Notes: generated by a model from the sequence alone, not told the origin. Counted from the first letter of the stretch, positions 52,301 to 60,628 are shown. The stretch is 64,000 nucleotides of DNA from Streptomyces sp. Act143 (GCF_003143935.1 NZ_QFRX01000001.1:9331403-9395402), one strand, 5' to 3'. Translations and numbers: made by a program.

Positions 52301-53956
52301 TCAGCTGGCACCGGGCAGCGCCCGCTCCAGGATCGCCCCCAGGTCCGCCGAGTCGGGCAGCGTGCCGAAGGCGTGCCCCCAGTCGCCGCCCAGCCGGGTC
52401 GCGCAGAAGGCGTCGGCGATCGCGGGCGGGGCGTGCCGGACCAGGAGGGAGGCCTGGAGGGTGAGCGCCATCTGCTCCACCAGTCGCCGCGCCCCGGTCT
52501 CGGAGCCGCCCCGCACCAGGTCCTCGAGCCGGCTCACCGCGGCGTCCAGTCGCGGGTCCGCCCCCTGCGCCAGGGCCAGTTCGCCGAAGAACGCCTCGGC
52601 GGTCCCGGGCTCCCGCGTCAACGCGCGCAGCACATCGAGGGCGTTGACGTTCCCCGAGCCCTCCCAGATGGACAGCAGGGGGGCCTCGCGGTAGTGCCGG
52701 GGCATGCCGGAGTCCTCGACATAGCCGTTGCCGCCGAGGCATTCCAGCGCCTCCGCGGTGAAGGCCGGGCCCCGCTTGGTCACCCAGTACTTGCCGACCG
52801 CGGTGGCGATCCGCCGGAACGCCTGCTCACCGGCGTCCCCGCGCACCGCCCGGTCGGCCGCGCCGGCCAGCCGCAGGGTCAGGGTGGTGGCGGCCTCCGA
52901 CTCCAGGGCGAGATCGGCGAGAACGTTGCGCATCAGCGGCTGATCGACCAGCCGGGCCCCGAACGCGCTGCGGTGCCGGGCGTGGTGGCCCGCCTCGACG
53001 AGCGTCTTGCGCATCAGCGCGGCCGACATCATCACGCAGTCGAGCCGGGTGCAGTTGACCATCTCGATGATGGTCTTCACGCCCCGCCCCTCCGGCCCGA
53101 CCAGCCAGGCCACGGTCCCGTCGAACTCCGGCTCCGAGGAGGCGTTCGACCGGTTGCCGAGCTTGTCCTTGAGCCGCTGGATGCGGAAGGCGTTGCGGCT
53201 GCCGTCGGGCAGGACGCGCGGCACCAGGAAGCAGGACAGCCCGCCTTTGTCCCCGTGAGGGGCTGCCTGCGCCAGCACCAGGAACACGTCGCACATCGGC
53301 GCCGACGTGAACCACTTGTGCCCGCGCAGTGTGTGGACGCCCGGCTCGGCGGTGGGCGTGGCGGTGGTCGAGTTGGTGCGGACGTCGGACCCGCCCTGCT
53401 TCTCGGTCATCCCCATGCCCGCCAGCAGACCGCGCTTCCGCGTGGGCACGCGCAGGCCGGGGTCGTACTCCCGGCCGGTCAGCAGCGGTTCGTAGACCTT
53501 CGCGAGGTCCGGCTGGTGACGCAGCGCCGGGACGGCGGCATAGGTCATCGAGGTGGGGCAGCCGTGCCCGGCGTCCGTGTGGCCCCACGCCAGCCCGCCC
53601 GCCGTACGCGCGACATGGGCACCGGGCCGGGCGTCCGCCCAGGGTGCGCCGGCCAGTCCCTCGGCGACCGCGGTCCGCATCAGGTGGTGCCAGCTCGGAT
53701 GGAACTCCACCTCGTCGACGCGGTGGCCGTACCGGTCGTGCGTGCGCAGCTCGGGCTCGTGGCGGTTGGCGAGCTCGGCCCACTCCTGCGCCTCGGCGCT
53801 TCCGGCCAGCCGTCCGAGCCGTCGTACGTCCTCCTCGGCCCAGTCGGCGCCCTCGCGGCGCAGCCCCTCCAGCAGGGCCGTGTCGTCGGAAGCGTCGTAC
53901 GGGGCCAGGGGCGGGGGCTGGTTGATCACGTCGTGCGTCGCGTGTGTGGAGGCCAT
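52301..53956 (-). CDS. Acyl-CoA dehydrogenase family protein, AidB-like
   Basis: 551-residue flavoprotein of the AidB branch. Blocks: CPTSMTYAAVPALR, GMGMTEKQGGSDVRTN, GHKWFTSAPMCDVFLVLAQA, ECLGGNGYVEDSGMPRHYREAPLLSIWEGSGNVNALDVLRAL. The last is strongly diagnostic of AidB/isovaleryl-CoA-type enzymes. E. coli AidB protects DNA in alkylation stress; the reaction here is unknown. Divergent from a PaaX-type regulator, across a 34-bp palindrome that begins 11 bp from its start, suggesting direct repression. Confidence 0.9.
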   Translation of the reverse strand: MASTHATHDVINQPPPLAPYDASDDTALLEGLRREGADWAEEDVRRLGRLAGSAEAQEWAELANRHEPELRTHDRYGHRVDEVEFHPSWHHLMRTAVAEGLAGAPWADARPGAHVARTAGGLAWGHTDAGHGCPTSMTYAAVPALRHQPDLAKVYEPLLTGREYDPGLRVPTRKRGLLAGMGMTEKQGGSDVRTNSTTATPTAEPGVHTLRGHKWFTSAPMCDVFLVLAQAAPHGDKGGLSCFLVPRVLPDGSRNAFRIQRLKDKLGNRSNASSEPEFDGTVAWLVGPEGRGVKTIIEMVNCTRLDCVMMSAALMRKTLVEAGHHARHRSAFGARLVDQPLMRNVLADLALESEAATTLTLRLAGAADRAVRGDAGEQAFRRIATAVGKYWVTKRGPAFTAEALECLGGNGYVEDSGMPRHYREAPLLSIWEGSGNVNALDVLRALTREPGTAEAFFGELALAQGADPRLDAAVSRLEDLVRGGSETGARRLVEQMALTLQASLLVRHAPPAIADAFCATRLGGDWGHAFGTLPDSADLGAILERALPGAS

Positions 53957-53966
53957 GGACCGAGTG

Positions 53967-54000
53967 TTGCACTATTCCTGCGGTCGCAGCAATCATGCAA
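53967..54000. promoter_or_regulatory. 34-bp imperfect palindrome shared by aidB-like and paaX-like genes
   Basis: Symmetric blocks TTGCA-n2-ATT-n-CTGCG face CGCAG-n-AAT-n2-TGCAA (26 of 34 positions match their complement). TTGCA at both outer ends is placed like a -35 on each strand, with 18-nt spacing to AATCAT (plus) or AATAGT (minus). It looks like a symmetric promoter/operator for the PaaX-type regulator. Confidence 0.7.
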
Positions 54001-54021
54001 TACGACATACAGTACGTGACC

Positions 54022-54777
54022 ATGCGGACGAACACGACGGCTCGAGCCGAGGGGCCGCCCGAGGAGCCGCCCGAGGAGCTGGAACTGCGCCCGCTGTCCG
54101 CGCGCTCGGTCGTCCTGAGCCTGCTGCTGGGGGCGCATCCGCCCGAGCTGCCGGTGAAGGAACTGGTGCGCCGCGTGGAGCCGTTCGGCGTCGGCGGCTC
54201 CACCGCGCGGGCCGCGCTCAGCCGGATGGTGGCCGCCGGCGACCTGCGGCGCACGGACGCCGTCTACCGGCTCAGCGACCGGCTCCTGGAGCGGCAGCGG
54301 CGCCAGGACGACGCCGTACATCCCCGCACGCGCGCGTGGGACGGCGACTGGGAGATGCTCGTCGTCACCGCGACGAGCCGTGGCCCCGCCGAACGGGCCG
54401 ACCTGCGCACCCGTCTGACCGCCCTGCGGCTGGCCGAGCTGCGCGAGGGCGTCTGGCTGCGCCCCGCCAACCTGTGCCGTCCGCTGCCGGCCGACCTGGA
54501 CCGGCTGGCCGAGCGCTGCACCGCCCGCCCCGCCCGCCCCGCGGGTGAACTGGCCGCGTCCCTGTGGCCGCTCGACGCCTGGGCCGCCACCGGAAGGGCC
54601 CTGCTCGCCCACGCCTCGCGCGCGGATCGCCCCGCGGAGCTCTTCACCGCCTTCGCGGCGGTCGTACGGCACCTGCTCGCCGACCCCGTCCTGCCTGCCG
54701 GGCTGCTGCCGGGGGACTGGCCGGGACAGGCGCTGCGGGCCGCCTACGCCGACTACCGCCGCGGGCTGGGCACATGA
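54022..54777 (+). CDS. PaaX-type transcriptional regulator
   Basis: 251-residue regulator. An N-terminal winged-helix is visible in ELPVKELVRRVEPFGVGGSTARAALSRMVAAGDLRR, followed by WDGDWEMLVVTATSRGPAERADLRTRL, typical of the PaaX family, which senses phenylacetyl-CoA in E. coli. Here the neighbour is an acyl-CoA dehydrogenase-like gene, so an acyl-CoA ligand is plausible. ATG 54022 is inferred. A terminator follows its stop. Confidence 0.85.
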   Translation: MRTNTTARAEGPPEEPPEELELRPLSARSVVLSLLLGAHPPELPVKELVRRVEPFGVGGSTARAALSRMVAAGDLRRTDAVYRLSDRLLERQRRQDDAVHPRTRAWDGDWEMLVVTATSRGPAERADLRTRLTALRLAELREGVWLRPANLCRPLPADLDRLAERCTARPARPAGELAASLWPLDAWAATGRALLAHASRADRPAELFTAFAAVVRHLLADPVLPAGLLPGDWPGQALRAAYADYRRGLGT

Positions 54778-54780
54778 TGC

Positions 54781-54825
54781 GGCGGCCGTGCGAAGCGCCG
54801 TGCGGGGACGCTTCGTACGGCCGCC
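54781..54825. terminator. Terminator between paaX-like and pectate lyase genes
   Basis: 17-bp stem with one mismatch: GGCGGCCGTGCGAAGCG (54781-54797) and CGCTTCGTACGGCCGCC (54809-54825). It lies between convergent genes and serves both. Confidence 0.85.
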
Positions 54826-54840
54826 TTCACCGTGGGGGGA

Positions 54841-55644
54841 CTACTTGTAGGTGATGTCGGACGTCGCGTACTTGCAGTACGTGCCGTCGGGACCGGAGCC
54901 GTTGGTGGTCGGCTCCTTGCCCGTGTTGTTGCCGATGTACTTCTGGCAGGGGACGATCTTCTTGCTGGAGTCTCCGACGATCGTGATGCCCCTCAGGGTC
55001 GCGCTGTCGCCGTAGTTGGTGTTGATGCCGACGAGCTTGCCGCCCTTGTAGGTCGCCTCGATGGTGTTGAGGTTGATCGTCCGCTTGTACTGCGTCGAGC
55101 AGTTGCCGCACGAGCGCACGAACGTACCGAAGTTCTTCACCGCGAAGTTGGAGACGTTGAGCGTCCCGGCGCCGTTGAACTGGAACACCTTGTCGCTGGC
55201 TTCCTTCGCGCCGCCACCGGAGATGGTGTAGACGTTCGACGAGGAGGAGCCGCGGAACGTCGCCGCGTCCTCGCCGACGTCCTCCCACCAGACGTTCTGC
55301 AGCGTGCAGCTGCCCTCGCAGTGGATGCCGTCCGCCGCGGGTGCGCCGATGATGACGTTCTTCAGAACGGTGCCGGCGGCCAGCTTCAGGATCGGGCCCT
55401 GGTCCTCGTCCTGGTTGTCGCTGCCCAGGTCGCCCGTGCCGTAGAGGCGCTTCATCCCGTAGTCCTTGGTGCCGGACAGGGAGATGGTGGAGGAGACCGC
55501 CTGGCTGCCGTTGGCCGTGGGCCAGGTCGCGGCACTCGCCGTCGGCGTATTGAGTGCCATGATCATGCCAATCGAGAGGCCGAGTGCGGCCGTGGCGCCG
55601 GTCAGGGCGCGTCCGCGGGTGCGGGGAGGTGGTGAAGAAGTCAT
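54841..55644 (-). CDS. Secreted pectate lyase, PL3 family
   Basis: 267-residue exported enzyme cleaving polygalacturonate by beta-elimination. Signal peptide (about 1-38, ending ASA). PL3 beta-helix landmarks: GPILKLAAGTVLKNVIIGAPAADGIHCEG, NVWWEDVGEDAATFRG, FQFNGAGTLNVSNFAVKNFG, and CGNCSTQYKR. Length is typical for PL3. Divergent from the CE1 esterase-CBM2 gene, so both probably act on plant cell wall. A 20-bp palindrome lies 47 bp before the ATG. Confidence 0.92.
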   Translation of the reverse strand: MTSSPPPRTRGRALTGATAALGLSIGMIMALNTPTASAATWPTANGSQAVSSTISLSGTKDYGMKRLYGTGDLGSDNQDEDQGPILKLAAGTVLKNVIIGAPAADGIHCEGSCTLQNVWWEDVGEDAATFRGSSSSNVYTISGGGAKEASDKVFQFNGAGTLNVSNFAVKNFGTFVRSCGNCSTQYKRTINLNTIEATYKGGKLVGINTNYGDSATLRGITIVGDSSKKIVPCQKYIGNNTGKEPTTNGSGPDGTYCKYATSDITYK

Positions 55645-55690
55645 GTCCCGATTCCTTCTTCCTGTTGGGGGGTGGTCGCGAACATGTACA

Positions 55691-55710
55691 TGAATGACGT
55701 TCGTCATTCA
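55691..55710. promoter_or_regulatory. 20-bp palindrome upstream of the pectate lyase
   Basis: TGAATGACG-tt-CGTCATTCA has perfect 9-bp arms, 47-66 bp before the pectate lyase start. It overlaps the expected promoter. The cognate regulator is unknown; no regulator gene is adjacent. Confidence 0.7.
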
Positions 55711-55791
55711 GAACAGAGTGCGCGTACATCGTGACCTTTTGTGCGGCTGGCCGCATCAGTCGGTCACGCTGCTGAACGGAACGTAGGGGGC

Positions 55792-55799
55792 AAGCGCTT
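55792..55799. promoter_or_regulatory. LacI-type half-core AAGCGCTT between pectate lyase and esterase
   Basis: AAGCGCTT is a perfect 8-bp palindrome in CAAGCGCTTTC, the core often bound by LacI-family sugar regulators. It lies 72 bp left of the CebR-like box in the same divergent region. Confidence 0.4.
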
Positions 55800-55870
55800 T
55801 CTAGTCAACGCTTTGCGCAGAAGAGATCCGGGTGCCGCTGGTCGTGGCCCGGATCGCCGCGCGGAAAGCG

Positions 55871-55884
55871 TGGGAGCGCTTCCA
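55871..55884. promoter_or_regulatory. CebR-like box upstream of the CE1 esterase-CBM2 gene
   Basis: TGGGAGCGCTTCCA matches the Streptomyces CebR consensus TGGGAGCGCTCCCA at 13 of 14 positions. It lies 80 bp before the preferred GTG start at 55965. CebR is the LacI-family cellobiose sensor, so expression is likely tied to cello-oligosaccharides. Confidence 0.75.
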
Positions 55885-55964
55885 TGACGGCCATGTGCAT
55901 GCCACCATTCCTGTTGCTCCCCTCAGCGATGCCCCCACGAGCCGTCATCACGAAGGGACCCACC

Positions 55965-57281
55965 GTGTCCGCCACTGTCGGCACCATCGCGAGGAGACCG
56001 CTGCGCGCGGTCCTTGTCGCGCTCCACGGAATGCTGGTGGCCTTGCTCGCCGCAGCGCTCCTCACCGCACCTCCGGCCGCCGCGAAGGAGGCCGCTCCGA
56101 CCGCCACGCTCACCGAGATCACGAACTTCGGTGCGAACCCCAGCAACCTGCAGATGTACCTGTACGTCCCGGCGACCGTCACCGCCGACCCGGCCGTCCT
56201 GGTGGCCGTTCACTACTGCACCGGCTCCGGCCCGGCGATGTACTCCGGCACCGAGTACGCCTCGCTGGCGGACCAGTACGGGTTCATCGTCGTGTACCCG
56301 TCCGTCACCCGGGCCAGCAAGTGCTTCGACGTCGCCTCGCCGCAGGCGCTCAAACGCGGCGGCGGCAGCGATCCGGTCGGCATCAAGTCGATGGTCGACT
56401 GGACGGTCGCCACCTACCACGCCGACACCAGCCGCATCTTCGCCACCGGCATCTCCTCCGGCGCGATGATGACCAACGTCCTGCTCGGCGACTACCCGGA
56501 CGTCTTCGCGGCGGGCGCGGCCTTCTCGGGCGTGCCGTTCGGCTGCTTCGCCACCACTGACGGCTCCGAGTGGAACAGTGCCTGCGCGCAGGGCACGGTC
56601 AGCCACACCGCGCAGGAGTGGGGCGACATCGCCCGCGCCGCCTACCCCGGTTACAGCGGCCCCCGGCCACGCATGCAGCTGTGGCACGGCACCGCCGACG
56701 ACACGCTGCGCTATCCCAACTTCGGCGAGGAGATCAAGCAGTGGACCAATGTGCTCGGGGTGAGCCAGACTCCGGCCGCCACCGACTCGCCCCGGTCCGG
56801 CTGGACCCGCACCCGCTACGGCGGCACCGGTGACCGTGCCCCCGTGGAGGCGATCAGCCTCCAGGGCGTCGGCCACAACCTGTACAGCTACGGCGTGATG
56901 GGGCCGATGGCCGTGCACTTCTTCGGCCTCGACGGCGGTGGCACCGTGCCCCAGCCGCCCGCGGGTCCCTGCAAGGTGACCGTGACGACCAACGCCTGGA
57001 GCACCGGTCTGACCGCCTCCGTGACCGTCACCAACACCGGCACGACCACGGTCGACGGCTGGCAGCTCGCCTTCACGCTGCCCGGCGGGCAGACGATCAC
57101 CAACGGCTGGAACGCCACGTACGCGCCGAGTTCCGGCCCGGTGACGGCGACGAACGCCTCGTACAACGCGACGCTCGCCCCGAACGCGAGCGTCAGCATC
57201 GGTTACCAGGCGACGCACACCGGGAACAGTGCGGCGCCGGGCTCCTTCAGTCTCAACGGAACGGCCTGCACGGTCGGTTGA
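55965..57281 (+). CDS. Secreted CE1/PHB-depolymerase-type esterase with CBM2
   Basis: 438-residue exported enzyme. Signal peptide (about 1-40, ending PPAAAKE), then an esterase fold: VAVHYCTGSGPAMY, nucleophile elbow GISSGAM (Ser164), acid residue near WHGTADDTLRY and His in LQGVGHNLYSY. A Pro-rich linker (TVPQPPAGP) leads to a C-terminal CBM2 (CKVTVTTNAWSTGLTASVTVTNTG, with the usual Trp residues). Likely an acetyl-xylan or feruloyl esterase on cellulose-bound substrate. GTG 55965 is preceded by GAAGGGA; upstream ATGs would read into the CebR box. Confidence 0.88.
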   Translation: MSATVGTIARRPLRAVLVALHGMLVALLAAALLTAPPAAAKEAAPTATLTEITNFGANPSNLQMYLYVPATVTADPAVLVAVHYCTGSGPAMYSGTEYASLADQYGFIVVYPSVTRASKCFDVASPQALKRGGGSDPVGIKSMVDWTVATYHADTSRIFATGISSGAMMTNVLLGDYPDVFAAGAAFSGVPFGCFATTDGSEWNSACAQGTVSHTAQEWGDIARAAYPGYSGPRPRMQLWHGTADDTLRYPNFGEEIKQWTNVLGVSQTPAATDSPRSGWTRTRYGGTGDRAPVEAISLQGVGHNLYSYGVMGPMAVHFFGLDGGGTVPQPPAGPCKVTVTTNAWSTGLTASVTVTNTGTTTVDGWQLAFTLPGGQTITNGWNATYAPSSGPVTATNASYNATLAPNASVSIGYQATHTGNSAAPGSFSLNGTACTVG

Positions 57282-57303
57282 CGCATTCCGGCCGCAGGCG
57301 CCG

Positions 57304-57405
57304 TCAGTACGGCAGCAGTCGCCCCGACGGTGTCCTGCGGTCGATCGTCTCGTCCCGGCGCGGGGCGGGCCGGCGGATGACTCGGATGCGGGTCTGACCC
57401 TTCAT
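57304..57405 (-). CDS. Small Arg-rich ORF, 33 codons
   Basis: Starts ATG at 57405 with an excellent Shine-Dalgarno GAGGAGGGCGTC just upstream, and ends TGA at 57304. The peptide (MKGQTRIRVIRRPAPRRDE then TIDRRTPSGRLLPY) is strongly basic. Codon third positions are mostly G/C. It lies in the 311-bp gap between the esterase and the OYE gene, convergent with the esterase. No known family recognised; a real small gene is likely. Confidence 0.6.
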   Translation of the reverse strand: MKGQTRIRVIRRPAPRRDETIDRRTPSGRLLPY

Positions 57406-57541
57406 GACGCCCTCCTCATGCCTGATACCAACAGCCTCGCTGTCGCGGGCGCCCGGCACATCGTGCCTGGGAAGGCATTACCCCTGACCTCGGGGGAGCA
57501 ACCGCGGCGGTCGCGCTACTTCTCCGGGACGACCGGACGGC

Positions 57542-57568
57542 ACCGGGACCTACGCCTGAGGTCCCGGT
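57542..57568. terminator. Terminator downstream of the old yellow enzyme
   Basis: 10-bp perfect stem ACCGGGACCT-acgcctg-AGGTCCCGGT, 24 nt past the OYE stop on the minus strand. Confidence 0.75.
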
Positions 57569-57592
57569 CCTCCCGGTGCGCGGCCCGAGGTC

Positions 57593-58684
57593 TCAGACCG
57601 ACCGGTGGTACTGGTCCGGCACGTGCACGTCCCCGCCCAGCCGGCGCGCGGCCTGCCGCGCCCAGGACGGGTTGCGCAGCAGTTCACGGCCCAGCAGTAC
57701 GGCGTCCGCCTCGCCGTTGACCAGGATCTTCTCGGCCTGTTCGGGCTCGGTGATCAGACCGACCGCGGCGACCGGCAGCGTGGTCTCGGCCTTGACGCGG
57801 GCCGCGAAGGGCACCTGGTAGCCGGGGCCGATCGGCATCCGGACGCCGGCGGCGTTGCCGCCGGTGGAGACGTCGAGCAGGTCGATGCCATGGGCCTGGA
57901 GATCGGCGGCGAACCGGACGGTGTCGTCCGGCGTCCAGCCGCCCTCCTCCAGCCAGTCCGTCGCCGAGATGCGGAAGAACAGCGGCTTGTCGTCCGGCCA
58001 CACCTCCCGTACGGCGTCCACGACTTCGAGCGCGAAGCGGGTGCGGTTCTCGTACGAGCCGCCGTAGGCGTCGGTGCGGTGGTTGGAGTGCGGGGAGAGG
58101 AAGTTGCCGATCAAGTAGCCGTGGGCGCCGTGGATTTCGGCGATCTCGAAGCCGGCCGCGAGGGCCCGGCGGGCGGCGTCCGCGAACTGGCCGACGACCT
58201 GCTGGATCTGAGTGACCGTCAACTCGGCGGGTACGGGGTGCTGGTCGTCGAACGCCACCGGGCTCGGCGCGGACGGCTGCCAGCCGAGCCCCTCCGGCCC
58301 GACCGGCGCGCCGCCCTTCCAGGGCCGCTCGGTCGACGCCTTGCGCCCGGCGTGCGCGAGCTGGATGCCCGGGACGGTGCCCTGCCCCACCAGGAAGCGG
58401 GTGATCCGGCGGAACGCCTCGACCTGGGTGTCGTTCCAGATGCCGAGGTCGTACGGCGAGATCCGGCCCTCCGGGCTCACCCCCGTGGCCTCGACGATGA
58501 CCAGGCCGGTGCCGCCCGCCGCCCGCGCCGCGTAGTGCGCGAAGTGCCAGTCGTTGGGCGCCCCGGTGTCCGGGCCCTCGGGTGCCGCGGAGTACTGGCA
58601 CATCGGCGGCATCCACACGCGGTTCGGGATCGTCAGGTCGCGCAGGGTGTAGGGCTCGAAGAGTGCGCTCACGGCGGGCTCCAT
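57593..58684 (-). CDS. Old yellow enzyme, YqjM-type NADH:flavin oxidoreductase
   Basis: 363-residue FMN-dependent ene-reductase. YqjM-type features: PNRVWMPPMCQYSA with the regulatory Cys, QLAHAGRKAS, the substrate-binding His pair in EIHGAHGYLIGNFLSP, RFALEVVDAVREVW, and LLGRELLRNPSWARQAARRLG. It reduces activated alkenes with NADPH. Start is ATG 58684; a nearby GTG (MSALFEPYTL) is a possible alternative. Divergent from an ArsR-type gene across twin operators. Confidence 0.93.
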   Translation of the reverse strand: MEPAVSALFEPYTLRDLTIPNRVWMPPMCQYSAAPEGPDTGAPNDWHFAHYAARAAGGTGLVIVEATGVSPEGRISPYDLGIWNDTQVEAFRRITRFLVGQGTVPGIQLAHAGRKASTERPWKGGAPVGPEGLGWQPSAPSPVAFDDQHPVPAELTVTQIQQVVGQFADAARRALAAGFEIAEIHGAHGYLIGNFLSPHSNHRTDAYGGSYENRTRFALEVVDAVREVWPDDKPLFFRISATDWLEEGGWTPDDTVRFAADLQAHGIDLLDVSTGGNAAGVRMPIGPGYQVPFAARVKAETTLPVAAVGLITEPEQAEKILVNGEADAVLLGRELLRNPSWARQAARRLGGDVHVPDQYHRSV

Positions 58685-58710
58685 TCGTCACGGGACCGGT
58701 GGTCGACTCG

Positions 58711-58764
58711 TACGATAGGCATCGTAGTACGGCGGATGTCAAACTACGAAGGGTTTCGTACAAT
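58711..58764. promoter_or_regulatory. Twin operators and promoter between OYE and ArsR-type gene
   Basis: Two near-identical sites, TACGAT-aggc-ATCGTA (58711-58726) and TACGAA-gggt-TTCGTA (58745-58760), each with perfect 6-bp arms and 4-bp spacers, start 34 bp apart. TACAAT (58759-58764) overlaps the second and could be the -10 of the ArsR-type gene. TTGACA (58742-58737) on the minus strand could be the OYE -35. Confidence 0.78.
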
Positions 58765-58802
58765 GGGGTTTCCCGAACGCTTCCCGAAGAGGTGGAACCG
58801 CC

Positions 58803-59153
58803 GTGACCTCGCCCGCCGCCGTCAGCAGCCGCGACCTCCCGCATCCGGCCCGGGACGAGATCCGGCTGGAGCCGATCCTGCACGCGCTCTCCGACCCGAT
58901 GCGCCTGGCGATCGTGCGTGAGCTCGCCGCCGTCGGTGACGAGCTGACGTGTTCGCAGTTCGAGCTGCCGGTCACCAAGTCCACCACCACGCACCACTTC
59001 CGGGTGCTGCGCGAGGCGGGGGTGATCCGGCAGATCTACCGGGGTACGTCGAAGATGAACGGACTGCGCAAGGACGACCTAGACGACCTCTTCCCGGGAC
59101 TGCTCGACGCCCTGCTCGGTGCCGCCGACCGGCAGGCCGTCCGTCTCGGCTGA
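58803..59153 (+). CDS. ArsR-type transcriptional regulator
   Basis: 116-residue winged-helix protein: ILHALSDPMRLAIVRELAAVGDELTCSQF, then ELPVTKSTTTHHFRVLREAGVIRQIYRGTSKMNGLRKDDLDDLFPG. The STTTHHFRVLREAG recognition helix is typical. One Cys (in TCSQF) lies near the HTH, making thiol- or electrophile-sensing possible, which would fit an OYE target. It probably represses itself and OYE. Its last 75 bp overlap the convergent permease gene. Confidence 0.88.
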   Translation: MTSPAAVSSRDLPHPARDEIRLEPILHALSDPMRLAIVRELAAVGDELTCSQFELPVTKSTTTHHFRVLREAGVIRQIYRGTSKMNGLRKDDLDDLFPGLLDALLGAADRQAVRLG

Positions 59154-60497
59154 CGCGGGCGGCCCGGCCGGACCGGCGGCGGACCCGGCGGGCTCGGCGG
59201 AAGCGGACTTCGACGGCAGGTGGTTGAAGAGCAGGTTCAGCACGATCGCGGTCAGGCAGCCCGCGCTGATGCCGCTGTTCATCACGGTCTGGAACCAGTC
59301 GGGGAACTTCTCGTAGACCGCCGGCACACCGACCGGGAGCATGCCCATCGCCACCGAGACGGCCACCACCGTCAGGTTGTTGTTGCCCTTGAAGTCGACG
59401 GTCGCGAGGGTCCTGAGACCGCTCGCGGCCACCGTCCCGAACATCACCAGACCCGCACCGCCGAGCACCGGCGCCGGTATCGCCGCCACCACCGCGCCCA
59501 GCTTGGGCAGCAGGCCGAGGAGCACGAGGATGCCTCCCGCCGCGGCGACCACCCAGCGGCTGCGCACCCGGGTCATGCCGACGAGGCCCACGTTCTGCGC
59601 GTACGCCGTGTAGGGGAAGGTGTTGAAGACACCACCGAGGACGGTGGACAGACCGTCGGCGCGCAGACCGTCCGCGAGGGCGCGCGGCTCGACCCTGCGG
59701 TCGGTCATCTCCCCGACCGCGATCAGGTCACCGGTCGTCTCCGTCATCGTCACCAGCGCCACCACCAGCATCGACGCGATCGCGGACGCCTCGAAGGCCG
59801 GCGCCCCGAAGTGGAACGGCGTGCTGATCCCGAGCCAGTCGGCGTCCCCGACCCCGTCGAAGTCCGTGAACCCGAACGGCACCGCCACCGCGAGTCCCAC
59901 CACGATGCCGATCAGTACCGCGATCCGGCTGAGGAAGGCGGGCGCGAACCGCTGCACGCCCAGCACCACCAGTAGCACGAACAAGGCCAGGCCGAGATTC
60001 TTCGGCTCCCCGAAGTCCGCCGAACCGGCTCCGCCCGCGGCCCAGTTGCCGGCCACCGGCAGCAGCGAGAGGCCGATGATCAGGATCACGGTGCCCGTGA
60101 CGAGCGGCGGGAAGAAGCGGAGCAGCCGGCCGAAGACGGGTGCGAGCAGCATGATCGCCAGCCCCGCGACGATCACCGACCCGTAGATCGCGGGGAGACC
60201 GCCGCCGGTCGTGCCGATGAGCACCATGGGGGAGACGGCGGCGAACGTGCAGCCCTGCATGATCGGCAGACGCACACCGAAGCGCCAGAAGCCGATGCAC
60301 TGGATGAGGGTCGCGACGCCGCACACCAGGAGGTCGGCGGTGATCAGATAGGCCAGATCCGCGGGCGACAGTTTCATCGCGCTGCCGACGATCAGGGGGA
60401 CGGCGACGGCGCCCGCGTACATGGCGAGCACGTGCTGGAGGCCGAAGGCGAGAAGGTGACGGGTGGGTGGGACTTCGTCGACAGGGTGCGTGGTCAT
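59079..60497 (-). CDS. Nucleobase:cation symporter-2 (uracil/xanthine permease family)
   Basis: 472-residue NCS2 permease with 14 helices. Signatures: LAFGLQHVLAMYAGAVAVPLIVG near the start, MQGCTFAAVSPMVLIG, VALVTMTETTGDLIAVGEM, and FNTFPYTAYAQNVGLVGMTRVRSRW. Probably imports xanthine/uric acid or uracil. ATG 60497. C-terminal Ala/Pro/Gly-rich tail extends into the overlap with the ArsR-type gene. No purine catabolism genes are adjacent. Confidence 0.92.
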   Translation of the reverse strand: MTTHPVDEVPPTRHLLAFGLQHVLAMYAGAVAVPLIVGSAMKLSPADLAYLITADLLVCGVATLIQCIGFWRFGVRLPIMQGCTFAAVSPMVLIGTTGGGLPAIYGSVIVAGLAIMLLAPVFGRLLRFFPPLVTGTVILIIGLSLLPVAGNWAAGGAGSADFGEPKNLGLALFVLLVVLGVQRFAPAFLSRIAVLIGIVVGLAVAVPFGFTDFDGVGDADWLGISTPFHFGAPAFEASAIASMLVVALVTMTETTGDLIAVGEMTDRRVEPRALADGLRADGLSTVLGGVFNTFPYTAYAQNVGLVGMTRVRSRWVVAAAGGILVLLGLLPKLGAVVAAIPAPVLGGAGLVMFGTVAASGLRTLATVDFKGNNNLTVVAVSVAMGMLPVGVPAVYEKFPDWFQTVMNSGISAGCLTAIVLNLLFNHLPSKSASAEPAGSAAGPAGPPASAETDGLPVGGTEQGVEQSREEVV

Positions 60498-60628
60498 GGG
60501 TGGGACCGTAGGCTCCTTGAACAGATTGTTGATTTCGGGGGTGTTGCGGGTTCGTTTCCCGGTGCGGGCCGGATGCGGCCGGCCGCGCCCACGCGGCGGA
60601 GCGGCACAGCGATACGGCCCCGCGCGCC

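Noticed and set aside
55884..55964. Earlier ATG starts for the CE1 esterase
   Set aside because: They lie at the CebR-like box, have no RBS and would add an odd N-terminus before the signal peptide. GTG 55965 has GAAGGGA.
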